Positions 8,930 to 17,224 of a stretch of DNA of 30,270 nt are shown here, piece by piece. How positions within the stretch are numbered: position 1 is the first letter of the stretch; the number at the start of each line of letters is the position of its first letter. The notes below the pieces were generated by a model, which saw nothing but the letters and a program-made list of their open reading frames with translations, was not told the DNA's origin and did no database searches. The DNA comes from a virus, in the IMG/VR virus record IMGVR_UViG_3300048444_000224, positions 1-30,270 of that record. One strand, 5' to 3'. The translations under genes and the position numbers were made by a program.

Positions 8930-9516
8930 GTTTCATTACCCTTTTCAGTTTCTGTCCATGTTCCTGAACCAATACTTACATCAGACCATGTATCAGAATC
9001 AATAGTTACATCACCCCATTCTTCACCAACAAGATATGTTTCACATGAAACAATTGCATTAGGTTGTGGGTCAGTTATGATTGATGGTAATACAACAACA
9101 AAAGAAAATTCACCAACAGCATCACATAAAACACTTGTTGTGCTTTCTAGTGTTGCATCTGTTTGAAAAACAACACCAGCTAATGCAGAAACACTTACTA
9201 GTGAGTTAACACTTGAATCAATAAATTGAACCCTGATAGCATCACTAGACACAGTAGCACTACTAGATACACTACTGCTAATAGTGAAAACAATAGTACC
9301 AACAAAACTTGTTGTAGCACTTGCTGTAATAGAACCACTTACAGTCCTTTCTCTTAATGCAGATAATGTTGTAGATGTAGAACTATTTAAAGTTGCACTT
9401 GTACTAAAAATTGTAGCAGTATTCCAAACACTACTATCTAAACTAAATGCTAAAGAATCTAAATTACCAAACTGGTCAAGTTGCTCTAATGTAAAAGGTC
9501 CAGATACATCTGACAT
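8920..9516 (-). CDS. Ser/Thr-rich virion protein
   Basis: This 198-residue protein is made largely of Ser, Thr, Val and Ala strands (for example SSSVSSSATVSSDAIRV), like repetitive beta-structured surface or tail proteins. The C-terminus has three tryptophan-spaced units: EEWGDVTID, DTWSDVSIG and GTWTETEKG, then ETWH. Similar Trp-spaced ends appear on small structural proteins next to the gp10-like gene in marine phages. It overlaps the hub gene by 10 nt. Function is unknown beyond a probable virion role. Confidence 0.62.
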   Translation of the reverse strand: MSDVSGPFTLEQLDQFGNLDSLAFSLDSSVWNTATIFSTSATLNSSTSTTLSALRERTVSGSITASATTSFVGTIVFTISSSVSSSATVSSDAIRVQFIDSSVNSLVSVSALAGVVFQTDATLESTTSVLCDAVGEFSFVVVLPSIITDPQPNAIVSCETYLVGEEWGDVTIDSDTWSDVSIGSGTWTETEKGNETWH

Positions 9517-9517
9517 A

Positions 9518-9904
9518 TTATGCTAACGTAACTGTTAAATTAGTTGATGTTATTTTTAGTAAATCACCTGACGCAATAGTTTTACTTGCTGTCAATGCAC
9601 CATGATAAAGAAGATTCCCTGAAGAACTAGCATCAAATATTCCAAAATGTGTTATTGTTCCCCATGCACCAGTAGCTTGTGGGAAACTTACATCAGCATT
9701 AGTAGATGCACTACCATTACTAGGAGCAGAAAATGTTGCTGACTGTCTTGCATAACCGCTACCACTACACTCTGTTCCACTTCCAGCATCAGTTGGGTCT
9801 GATGTAAATAAAGCAACATAAACTGTAGATGGTGACGTATACGATGTATTTCTTAATGTCGCATTTATGAGTGCATTTTCTAAATAATTACTCATTGCTG
9901 TCAT
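9518..9904 (-). CDS. Small structural protein of the tail/fibre type
   Basis: The 128-residue product has the pattern NALINATLRNTSYTSPSTVYVALFTSDPTDAG, SGYARQSATF, WGTITHFGIFDA and LYHGALTASKTI. I recognise this layout from a family of phage virion proteins found with head-tail connectors. The start at 9904 follows a GAGGT ribosome binding site at good spacing; an internal Met at codon 4 is an alternative. A capsid or tail decoration role is possible. Confidence 0.65.
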   Translation of the reverse strand: MTAMSNYLENALINATLRNTSYTSPSTVYVALFTSDPTDAGSGTECSGSGYARQSATFSAPSNGSASTNADVSFPQATGAWGTITHFGIFDASSSGNLLYHGALTASKTIASGDLLKITSTNLTVTLA

Positions 9905-9909
9905 AAATA

Positions 9910-10533
9910 TTACCTCTTTTTAGTTAATTTCATTGATAAAGGAACACCTGAATATTGTGATTGTATTGATTGTTTGTTAAGACTATCAAGACTTCTTTCT
10001 AACATAGATGCCCATACTCTTACTCTCTCATCATTCATTAGATATGGCTCTGCCTCAACCAATGTAGAATATAACAACGCATCAGGTGCGTTTGATAAAA
10101 AAACATTACTTGTATTTGAGTCACTTAATAAATCAGGTTCTGCATAATAAAGTAAGGCAACTGTGTATGCTGAATCAGGAATAGGTGCTAATTGAAACTC
10201 TTGACTTTTAATCGTATATTGTAAAGGTCTACCAGACTCAGTTGCTCTTGTATTACTAAAAAATGCACTAGGTGTTAAAAAATCTAATGGTTGTATTGGA
10301 TTGGTAGAAACATGAATATCTCTGACTTCTAAAAAATCAGTTGGAAGTCCTACAGTCGAATCACCCGAAGTTGTTGTTGCTGTTACATCTTTCAACATTT
10401 CTCTGATTCTTAAATTTCTTCTTAATCTAAATTCACCTAACTCAATAAAATCTTTAATTCTATCTGTTAAATCATCTCTACCTAACCAACTTGCCACACT
10501 TGTTTGTAAGTCTGAATAAGTGGTAAATGCCAT
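9910..10533 (-). CDS. Head-tail connector / adaptor protein
   Basis: This 207-residue protein starts with a helical segment (YSDLQTSVASWLGRDDLTDRIKDFIELGEFRLRRNLRIREM) that is characteristic of phage adaptor proteins that dock under the portal, such as the P22 gp4 group. A beta-rich middle with TDFLEVRDIHV and a helical end with DALLYSTLVEAEPYLMNDERV follow. The order capsid, small gene, connector, hub fits. Adaptor function is from family pattern and position. Confidence 0.7.
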   Translation of the reverse strand: MAFTTYSDLQTSVASWLGRDDLTDRIKDFIELGEFRLRRNLRIREMLKDVTATTTSGDSTVGLPTDFLEVRDIHVSTNPIQPLDFLTPSAFFSNTRATESGRPLQYTIKSQEFQLAPIPDSAYTVALLYYAEPDLLSDSNTSNVFLSNAPDALLYSTLVEAEPYLMNDERVRVWASMLERSLDSLNKQSIQSQYSGVPLSMKLTKKR

Positions 10534-10842
10534 TTATATTTTCCCTGGTCGTGTTCTAAAAAATCTTTGGTCTGGGTGATTTAACCATTCATTGAATTTT
10601 TTTTGGTCTACAACAGCAAAACCTCGCATGATTCCTTTTCTTTGTAAATCATCAATAGCAGTTAATGGTATAGATGCCACTTTGTTACTAAAAATGTCAT
10701 TACCCCATCTTGCTCTTTCATCAAATGAATTAAATTCCTTTTTGTTTTGTTCAACAATGTCTGAGCAGTCTTGTTTTGTTTCAATAACAACACCACCATC
10801 TCCATCTGGGTGAACTAATTGTGTTTTGTATTCACTTAACAT
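10534..10842 (-). CDS. Hypothetical protein between capsid and connector genes
   Basis: The 102-residue product (MLSEYKTQLVHPDGDGGVVI ... ARWGNDIFSNKVASIPLTAIDDLQ ... PDQRFFRTRPGKI) is mixed helix and strand with no catalytic signature. Proteins of this type are common directly after the major capsid gene in marine podoviruses. It ends one base before the connector gene starts and is preceded by a strong hairpin. It could be a minor head component; I cannot name it further. Confidence 0.62.
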   Translation of the reverse strand: MLSEYKTQLVHPDGDGGVVIETKQDCSDIVEQNKKEFNSFDERARWGNDIFSNKVASIPLTAIDDLQRKGIMRGFAVVDQKKFNEWLNHPDQRFFRTRPGKI

Positions 10843-10852
10843 ATTAAGGTAA

Positions 10853-10872
10853 AGGGAGAGTTTCCTCTCCCT
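10853..10872 (-). terminator. Strong GAAA-tetraloop hairpin after the major capsid gene
   Basis: On the minus strand AGGGAGAG and CTCTCCCT form a perfect 8-bp stem closed by a GAAA tetraloop, 10 nt after the capsid stop. The following bases (TTTACCTT) are only a weak U-tract. It may therefore act as a partial terminator or as an mRNA 3'-end stabiliser that raises capsid output relative to downstream genes. The hairpin is certain; its effect is inferred. Confidence 0.7.
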
Positions 10873-10882
10873 AATTCCTATA

Positions 10883-11830
10883 TTACTCAGTTAAATCTGC
10901 ACAAATGCCATGCGCCGCCTCATTATTAACCACAAGTGTGTACTCAGCTAATAATTGAGTTTTTTCAGCGTCACCAGCTTTTGCCAAATCATTAGTTTGA
11001 AAAGGTCTTAAGTACGCAACACTTGCCATTTCTGGGTCAAGAACTAACGCAACCTCACCACTATCAGACTCTGCTGTCATAAATCTGTTTGGAACAACAG
11101 ACATTTGACCGAAGTCAGACATATACACATCTGCCGCACCAATAATTGTAGTTGGTTGGTCAGTAGGTGCCATGTATCTTTGTGCCGCAATACCAGCAAA
11201 TCCAGATACAACTTGTTTTTGTGTTGGAGTAGTCATAAGAACTTTAGGTTCACCACCTGAGTTAAAGACTTCTTTTACAACAGTTTTCAGAATTGTTTCT
11301 GTAAATGTTCTATCTGTACCATTAGTTTTAGCTGATGTTCCTGCACCGCCAGCAGAACCACCTGAACCAAAGTCTCCATTAGTAGCTATCCAAGTTTGGA
11401 TACCACCTAATTTACGAGCCGCAGATGCACTACCAGCAGTTTGTATTGTGTTATTTAAAAGAGCTAATTCCATATCTCTTTTAATTTCTTTAGATGCTTT
11501 AGCTAATTGATAAGCTTTTTCAGACTTTCTACCAGCTTTGTCAACTTGTTCTAGTGTTCCTGACACTTTAATTGTTTTTTGACTGATTTGAGTGTAATTA
11601 CCAACTCTTGTTGTAGCTGAAAGAGTTGCATCACTAGCATCAGCACCCTCAACTGCCGCATTTGATGCCGCCGCCGCTAAGGAGTCTGTTTGCCACTCGT
11701 GATATACGTTAGATGCTGATGTTTTAGCAACTGTACTCATAAATGGTGTGTCTGTTGGTGAAATGTCGTAAATAACATCAATTAAATCTTCTCTCTCACC
11801 AACTGCTTGAAAAGTTTGATATGTAGCCAT
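10883..11830 (-). CDS. Major capsid protein, SU10/DUF5309 type
   Basis: At 315 residues this is the expected size of an HK97-fold coat protein of the SU10/DUF5309 group. Diagnostic stretches are the start (DLIDVIYDISPTDTPFMSTV), a strand with RVGNYTQISQKTIKVSGT at about residues 96-113, KASKEIKRDMELALL near 131-145, and the closing LLAEYTLVVNNEAAHGI. The gene follows the scaffold gene and has a good ribosome binding site (AAAGGA) before ATG 11830. It forms the icosahedral shell. Confidence 0.9.
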   Translation of the reverse strand: MATYQTFQAVGEREDLIDVIYDISPTDTPFMSTVAKTSASNVYHEWQTDSLAAAASNAAVEGADASDATLSATTRVGNYTQISQKTIKVSGTLEQVDKAGRKSEKAYQLAKASKEIKRDMELALLNNTIQTAGSASAARKLGGIQTWIATNGDFGSGGSAGGAGTSAKTNGTDRTFTETILKTVVKEVFNSGGEPKVLMTTPTQKQVVSGFAGIAAQRYMAPTDQPTTIIGAADVYMSDFGQMSVVPNRFMTAESDSGEVALVLDPEMASVAYLRPFQTNDLAKAGDAEKTQLLAEYTLVVNNEAAHGICADLTE

Positions 11831-11841
11831 AATTTTTTCCT

Positions 11842-12828
11842 TTAAAGTAGTTGTTCAAAGAGTTTAGACGCATCTCTCACGTTACCACTACGTTTGAGTC
11901 GTGTCTTAGCTCTTTTTATTTTATCTGATTGTGTTTGTGAAGTGGCTTTTGCCACCCCAGCTTTCATAATTTTAGGAGCCGATTTCATCTTTTTAAATAC
12001 TTCAGGTTGAGAGTCTTTAAGTGCTAAATATCTTGACGCATAAAGTAATGTCAGCACATTTCTGTGGTCATATACATTTGATAATTCTTCATTTGTATAA
12101 TTCAACTTTTTTGCACCTTTCACTATTTCTTGCATAACATTTTGCTTGGTTTTAGGATTCTTCATCTCTGGCAACACTTCATTTAAAATATCGGTTTCCC
12201 TTTTTAAATGCTTTTGTATCTGTTGTTGCTGAAGTTGCTGTTGTTCCTGTTGAACCTTTACTCTTTCCGCTTGTATTTTTGCTTTCTGTTGTTCTCGTTC
12301 ACTTCTTTCAGCTAACTTTATAGCATATGCCTGTGGATTTGTTTGCTTAAGTTTTTGTAAATCTTCCTGGTTTTCAGGTTGAGATAACAACTCCTCAATT
12401 TGTCGTAAACCCTCATCATATTGAGTACTCTTTTCGCTAAATTTTTGTAGCTGAGATAGTTCACTTTCAACTTCTTTGCGTTGTTCGGCTAACTTCTGTG
12501 TTTTCCTAACATAATCAGCTTGGCGAGAATATCCCTTTTGCAGTTCATCAAGCGTAACATCAACTTCTTCCCCTTGTACTTTGACTCGGTATTTTTGAGG
12601 TTGCTCAACTTCTTGCTCGGTTATTTCGTTTTCTTCAACAGTTTCATCTATCAGTGCAGTTGACTCTTGAGTTTCCTCTTGAGCAACTTCTTCAATAGGT
12701 TGTTCTGTTTCCTGTTGGACTTCTGATTGTTCTTCTTGAACCTTTGGTTGCTCTTGCGAGGTCTCAGGTTCTAAAATCCCAGCCATTCGGTCAACAACTG
12801 ATTCTTGTCCATTCTCATTTGAGGTCAT
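11842..12828 (-). CDS. Scaffolding protein
   Basis: This 328-residue protein is extremely rich in Glu and Gln. The first 80 residues are acidic and disordered (multiple QEE/EEVAQEE units). A short domain follows with YRVKVQGEEVDVTLDELQKG and YSRQADYVRKTQKLAEQRKE, which is characteristic of phage scaffold proteins, then a long coiled coil (residues about 115-215). The end is basic (KIKRAKTRLKRSGN), as expected for the part that contacts the coat protein. Its position directly before the capsid gene agrees. It should be absent from mature heads. Confidence 0.82.
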   Translation of the reverse strand: MTSNENGQESVVDRMAGILEPETSQEQPKVQEEQSEVQQETEQPIEEVAQEETQESTALIDETVEENEITEQEVEQPQKYRVKVQGEEVDVTLDELQKGYSRQADYVRKTQKLAEQRKEVESELSQLQKFSEKSTQYDEGLRQIEELLSQPENQEDLQKLKQTNPQAYAIKLAERSEREQQKAKIQAERVKVQQEQQQLQQQQIQKHLKRETDILNEVLPEMKNPKTKQNVMQEIVKGAKKLNYTNEELSNVYDHRNVLTLLYASRYLALKDSQPEVFKKMKSAPKIMKAGVAKATSQTQSDKIKRAKTRLKRSGNVRDASKLFEQLL

Positions 12829-12840
12829 GGTTTAATTCTC

Positions 12841-13080
12841 CTATAGTATTTTAAATTTCTTTTCATCTATTTTTCTATTCATTGCAATAGATTCAAAGTG
12901 TGATTTGATATTGTTAATTGCAGTAATCATATAGTATGCTGATTCTCTTTCATCTCTATTTGCACTACCTGAATTTCCAATAATGTCATACTGAATATTA
13001 CGGAGATTATCTAATTCTCCGATAAAAAACTCGTCTTGTAAATAGTTTTTTGCTCTGTCGGCTTTTTCGTGTTTATTCAT
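12841..13080 (-). CDS. Small portal-associated protein of unknown function
   Basis: The 79-residue helical protein (EKADRAKNYLQDEFFIGELDNLRN ... DERESAYYMITAINNIKSHFESI) lies between portal and scaffold. Small helical proteins with this ARNYLQ...ERAYYM...IKxHFESI arrangement are frequently found there in podoviruses. Its start codon abuts the portal stop, implying coupled translation. No enzymatic residues are evident. Confidence 0.7.
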   Translation of the reverse strand: MNKHEKADRAKNYLQDEFFIGELDNLRNIQYDIIGNSGSANRDERESAYYMITAINNIKSHFESIAMNRKIDEKKFKIL

Positions 13081-15125
13081 TAAGATGGTATCTCTACGTT
13101 GCTTGTTATCCCGGCACCTACTTTAGCCGCCTTTATGTTAGCCTCAGCAATAAGTTCTCTTTCTTTTCTTGCTAAATCTGCCTCTGACTTTTCTCTTTCT
13201 AATTGCAACTCAAACATCATCTCTTCACGCTTGAGTTTCATTTCTTCTTCCATCTTTATTCGTTTTAACTCAATATCCGCCATAGCTTTTTGTCTATCAA
13301 TTTCAATTTGTGCCTGTGCCTGTTGCATAATAACTTGAGCAGTTTGGTCAACTGGTGGCTCTTGAGGTTGAGCAAGTGCCATTTCAAGCTCTGGAGTTAT
13401 CTCGTTAAAATATTCTTGTGAGTTGGTAATCCCAAGTGCCTCAATAAAACTATTAAGTGTTTTGGCATATTTTCTTAATGAAACTAATGGATTGTTAATC
13501 CCATAACCTTTAATAATTTCTTCTTGTTTATTTAACACAAAACCAAGATTAGCAACTTGCTCTTCTTTATCTCCGGTTCCAAGTCCTACATTAACCGACA
13601 CATCATAAAGGTTTGACCATGTTCTTGGGTCTAACTGAACATATTTACCTCTTAAAGCAACAGTTACCGCTTTATCTTGATATTTATTTGCTAAATGCAA
13701 AATCCCTTTAAATAACTCTTTTACGCCTGTTTCAGCAAATACTCTAGCAATTAATTCTAATTTACCACTTGACGCTCTAGTAGATGCCGCAATCGCCGCC
13801 GCAGTTACATTTTGCAAGATGTTGGGGTCAAGCCCTTGCGCCATATCATTAACACCAGTGCGTTTTGCCTGAATGTTGTCTAAATACTCTAACATTGGAA
13901 ATGCCTGATTAGCCACCGGTTGTATATTAAATGGCACCACCGCATTAGGTTGTTTCATTCTTACTATTCCGCCGGGAGTCACAGAAAGCAAGTCATCTAA
14001 ATTGACTTGACCCTCAACTGCACCAACTCTAGCATTGTTTGTTAGATATAAATTATCTAACATTTGTCTTGTAACCGTTGATTTAATTAACTGCACATCC
14101 ATTGCCCGGTCAGCCAAACTTTGCCCAAAAAACTTATGTGGCATTGGGTAAGGGCATATGCTATAAAATGGAACATAGTCACATGGCTCGTTGTATAAAA
14201 TTTCTGAACCTGAATAAACTATTCTTCGTAACTCTGCTATTCCATCATCATCAAAATCTGTTTTTAAATAACACTCATAAACCTCAACTGTTTGCATTGA
14301 GTCATCTAAACTGTCTTGCTCATGTGGGTGTTCACCATTACTAAATCTAGCAATCTTTTCACTTGAAAACGATATATCGTCATAACTAGGTAACATTGAC
14401 ACAACATCTTCATCAAAACCCATAGCTATCAACTCACTTCTAGTCATTAGCTTTCTATGGGCTACAAATGGCGCATCAACTATTGTTGTTGCTTTTTTTG
14501 ATATTAAGAATTCTTCAGGCGGCACATTTTGAATAACTATTTTGCCTGACTCTGTTTTTCTTTTTACTTTAACATTATGCGATGCAACTTGAATAGTTAT
14601 ATCTTCCCCGGCATCAACTGACTGTTCTAACGATTCCTTTTCCACTATTTCTCGTGAATCATCACGCATAATCATAGCTAACTCGTCGTCGGTAAGATTA
14701 TTATATTCTTCTTCGGTTACATCTTCTTGAGTATCCCAAAATGCTTTTACAACACCAACTTTCTGTAACAAGGCATCTTTAAACCAATTATGAAATAAAA
14801 TTACTCCATTGTTTTGTTCTAGCACCCAATTAGCGTAATCAGTTGCTTGTTGAGCACCTTCTTCATCTTCTTGGGTTCTTGGCACATAGTCAACAAAGTT
14901 TTTTGTTTGAGTAAATATACGCATGATTTGAGGTAAAGCACCATCAACAGCCTCAGCAACCTCTGATGTCACTATTTGGCTACGACCTTCAACCTCATTA
15001 CCATAATCATGGCGCTGATAATATTCTAACGACCTTTTTCTTTCATCTGTGGTTTCTGACTCAATAAAACCTATTGATGAATCAATCTCGCTTTCGAGTA
15101 TTCCTTTTAGCCTGCCTGTGTCCAT
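13080..15125 (-). CDS. Portal protein, P22-like
   Basis: With 681 residues it matches the long portal proteins of P22-like phages (P22 gp1 is 725). The N-terminal region has ERKRSLEYYQRHDYGNEVEG and SEVAEAVDGALPQIMRIFT. The middle has YSICPYPMPHKFFGQSLADR (residues about 325-345) and GVNDMAQGLDPNILQNVTA, typical of portal stems and wings. The last 100 residues are a charged coiled coil with many Met/Glu/Lys, like the P22 barrel. It forms the dodecameric DNA channel and docks the terminase. An AAAGGA ribosome binding site precedes ATG 15125. Confidence 0.88.
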   Translation of the reverse strand: MDTGRLKGILESEIDSSIGFIESETTDERKRSLEYYQRHDYGNEVEGRSQIVTSEVAEAVDGALPQIMRIFTQTKNFVDYVPRTQEDEEGAQQATDYANWVLEQNNGVILFHNWFKDALLQKVGVVKAFWDTQEDVTEEEYNNLTDDELAMIMRDDSREIVEKESLEQSVDAGEDITIQVASHNVKVKRKTESGKIVIQNVPPEEFLISKKATTIVDAPFVAHRKLMTRSELIAMGFDEDVVSMLPSYDDISFSSEKIARFSNGEHPHEQDSLDDSMQTVEVYECYLKTDFDDDGIAELRRIVYSGSEILYNEPCDYVPFYSICPYPMPHKFFGQSLADRAMDVQLIKSTVTRQMLDNLYLTNNARVGAVEGQVNLDDLLSVTPGGIVRMKQPNAVVPFNIQPVANQAFPMLEYLDNIQAKRTGVNDMAQGLDPNILQNVTAAAIAASTRASSGKLELIARVFAETGVKELFKGILHLANKYQDKAVTVALRGKYVQLDPRTWSNLYDVSVNVGLGTGDKEEQVANLGFVLNKQEEIIKGYGINNPLVSLRKYAKTLNSFIEALGITNSQEYFNEITPELEMALAQPQEPPVDQTAQVIMQQAQAQIEIDRQKAMADIELKRIKMEEEMKLKREEMMFELQLEREKSEADLARKERELIAEANIKAAKVGAGITSNVEIPS

Positions 15126-15231
15126 TCATTTCCTTTAATGATTGCTTTAGTTCTTCAAGTTCTTTCATTACTTTGTCGAGTTCTTTCCTTGAAACCCAAT
15201 CGCCTCGTTTTTGTAGCCACACTCCTGTCAT
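15082..15231 (-). CDS. Small basic coiled protein overlapping the portal start
   Basis: A 49-residue gene starts at ATG 15231 after a well-placed GGGAG ribosome binding site. It reads MTGVWLQKRGDWVSRKELDK, continues with a heptad-like helix (VMKELEELKQSLKEM), and ends in a basic tail with RQAKRNTRKRD. It overlaps the portal gene by 44 nt in another frame. The clean ribosome binding site and the filled gap between neighbours argue that it is real. Function is unknown. Confidence 0.6.
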   Translation of the reverse strand: MTGVWLQKRGDWVSRKELDKVMKELEELKQSLKEMNGHRQAKRNTRKRD

Positions 15232-15241
15232 TTTTTCTCCC

Positions 15242-15595
15242 TTAAAACGGTCGTCTATAATTTAATAAAAATTCTTCTTCTTGACGCTGTAGCTCTGGTC
15301 TATAAATTAATTCTAATAAACCGCCTAAAATTGGATTATTAGGCGCATTTGATATTCCAACTCTGTTTACATCTAAATTAGAATCTTTAAAGTAAGGTAC
15401 ATTTATGTTATCGCCTTGTATTCCAATATTTAAATCTAGCAAACCATCAGCTAATGGTATTGTTTTATTTGCATTATAAAACAAAACTTTTTCATTATCA
15501 TTACCTGAATACATAGCATTAGCATTTATGCCAAGCTCTGTCAATAGATTTCGTAAACCTAGTTCTCCGTATATTTGATTTAATTCATCGTCCAT
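15242..15595 (-). CDS. Hypothetical protein between terminase and portal
   Basis: The likely start is ATG 15595, two bases after the terminase stop; a TTG three codons earlier is also open. The 117-residue product (MDDELNQIYGELGLRNLLTELGINANAMYSG ... QRQEEEFLLNYRRPF) has no recognisable domain. Its middle has strands with repeated Asn and Asp (DLNIGIQGDNINVPY). Its place between terminase and portal is common for small head-assembly genes, but no role can be assigned. Confidence 0.68.
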   Translation of the reverse strand: MDDELNQIYGELGLRNLLTELGINANAMYSGNDNEKVLFYNANKTIPLADGLLDLNIGIQGDNINVPYFKDSNLDVNRVGISNAPNNPILGGLLELIYRPELQRQEEEFLLNYRRPF

Positions 15596-15596
15596 A

Positions 15597-16865
15597 TTAA
15601 ACAACCCACCCTAAGTCGACCTTTAATGGTTTTGACCATTCCTGGCTGGTGTTGTCCAGACCTACCGCTAAATATCTGAAACTGTCTGCGCAGTGTGATG
15701 TCCAATCGTGTAAAGGTTTATCAAAAAACACTTTCTGCTTTTCATTATACTCTCTTCTGTAGTTTCGTAAAGAGTCTATTCCTTGTTTGGTTTTTGGATA
15801 GTTAAACCAACATTTCGGCAACATTCGTCTGACAGCTTGTATTCCATCAGCAACAGATAACCTTGGTATAACTTTGCAATCAAGCCCGGCACTTCTTAAT
15901 ATTTCTAATCTTGATTTCCCGGTTCCTAATTCTCTTACCTCAACATCATGCGGCAATAATTGCTCAACATGAAACCAACCGTTTTCTCTCAACCAATTAA
16001 TATAACTATCTAATCCAACACCGTGATTTTCATAGTAATCAAGCAAACGAACTTCATTATTAGCAATTTGACAAATCCATATTGATGTCGAGTCAGATAT
16101 ACCTAAATCCCAACTAGCAACTGTTTTGCAAGCATCATCTCTTTCTATTTTAACCATTCGGTTTTGCTTTTCTAAATCATTGATAATTTCACCATAATAA
16201 CTTCCTGTAACAGCGGCATTAAAACTGCACTCAAATTCTTGATTATATTTTTCAACACCCATCTCTCTTTTTGCTGATGCTAATTCGGAATCTTTCAACA
16301 ATTTAGTTTGACTTGCTTTGAACTCTAAAAGTTTCCAATCATCTTGTGCCTCTGCCCTGTCCCGTAAATCTTTAAAATGGTTTTGTCCTTTTGGTGTCCC
16401 AATAAATAAACACCAACCCTCTCGGTCTGCTAATCCGGGTCGAACAATCTCATTCCATATCTTTGGGTTTTGGTCGCCTACCTCATCAATAATAACTCCA
16501 TCAAAATATTGCCCTCGAAGATAATCAGCGTTCTCAGAACCATATAAACTAATTCTTCTATCGTAAAAATCTATTCTTAATTCACTGTTATTAATTTTTG
16601 TGTCACCTAACGGTCTTGTAAAATTTATTAAATAATCCCAAGCGACTCTTTTTGCCTGAGCATATGTTGGTGCAATATAAGCAAACCGTGGCTGTTTCTT
16701 CTCACATACCAATGCTTTGCGTATTAACTCAATTATAGCCGCAACAGTTTTACCCATTCGTCTATGCGCAACAGTTACAACAAATCTGTGACTATCAATT
16801 GCCTTGTGTATTTGTTCTTGAGGATTGCGTGGCTCGTAGTCTATTTCGTAATTATATTCGGACAT
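15597..16865 (-). CDS. terL: Terminase large subunit (packaging ATPase and nuclease)
   Basis: This is the packaging motor and headful or end-cutting nuclease, 422 residues. The ATPase half has a Walker A of AHRRMGKT (residues 33-40, Lys39), a Walker B of GVIIDE (123-128), and the coupling motif GTPKG (156-160). The nuclease half has the RNase-H-like acidic residues SWDLGISDST (Asp253), LPHD (Asp307) and HCADSFRYLA (Asp394). All are intact, so it should be active. It starts one base after the small subunit stop. The cleavage type cannot be told from motifs, though the circular assembly fits headful packaging. Confidence 0.93.
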   Translation of the reverse strand: MSEYNYEIDYEPRNPQEQIHKAIDSHRFVVTVAHRRMGKTVAAIIELIRKALVCEKKQPRFAYIAPTYAQAKRVAWDYLINFTRPLGDTKINNSELRIDFYDRRISLYGSENADYLRGQYFDGVIIDEVGDQNPKIWNEIVRPGLADREGWCLFIGTPKGQNHFKDLRDRAEAQDDWKLLEFKASQTKLLKDSELASAKREMGVEKYNQEFECSFNAAVTGSYYGEIINDLEKQNRMVKIERDDACKTVASWDLGISDSTSIWICQIANNEVRLLDYYENHGVGLDSYINWLRENGWFHVEQLLPHDVEVRELGTGKSRLEILRSAGLDCKVIPRLSVADGIQAVRRMLPKCWFNYPKTKQGIDSLRNYRREYNEKQKVFFDKPLHDWTSHCADSFRYLAVGLDNTSQEWSKPLKVDLGWVV

Positions 16866-17204
16866 TTACTTTTTTTTAAAAGTAACATTAATTTTGACGG
16901 GTTTACCATCTTCGCCGCTTATTTCATGCTTACTTGTTTCTTTCCATCCGGCTCTTGTTTTTAACCAAAATATAGATGCTAGAGTATTGCCCTTAACTAT
17001 TTGCTTCATTAAACCTTTGGCAACCATTGCATTTGCATCAATCCTGCCATCATCTAATTCTTTTTTATAATATTTAACAAGTGTGTCTGAAGATATATCT
17101 AACTTACTTGCTATATCTTCATAAGGTATACCAACAGCAGATAAAGACTTAACTATTTCTTTATTTGCTGGTTTAACTTTATGTGCTGGTCTACCCCTAT
17201 TCAT
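16866..17204 (-). CDS. terS: Terminase small subunit
   Basis: The 112-residue protein has an N-terminal helix-turn-helix (residues about 17-50, VKSLSAVGIPYEDIASKLDI then SSDTLVKYYKKEL) for binding the packaging site. A helical segment with MVAKGLMKQIVKGNTLASIFWLKTRAGW follows, a signature of many terminase small subunits. The end is basic (VNVTFKKK-like). It directly precedes the large subunit. It would recognise the pac/cos site and load the motor. Confidence 0.85.
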   Translation of the reverse strand: MNRGRPAHKVKPANKEIVKSLSAVGIPYEDIASKLDISSDTLVKYYKKELDDGRIDANAMVAKGLMKQIVKGNTLASIFWLKTRAGWKETSKHEISGEDGKPVKINVTFKKK

Positions 17205-17224
17205 GCCTTTTTTATAACTCCGAT

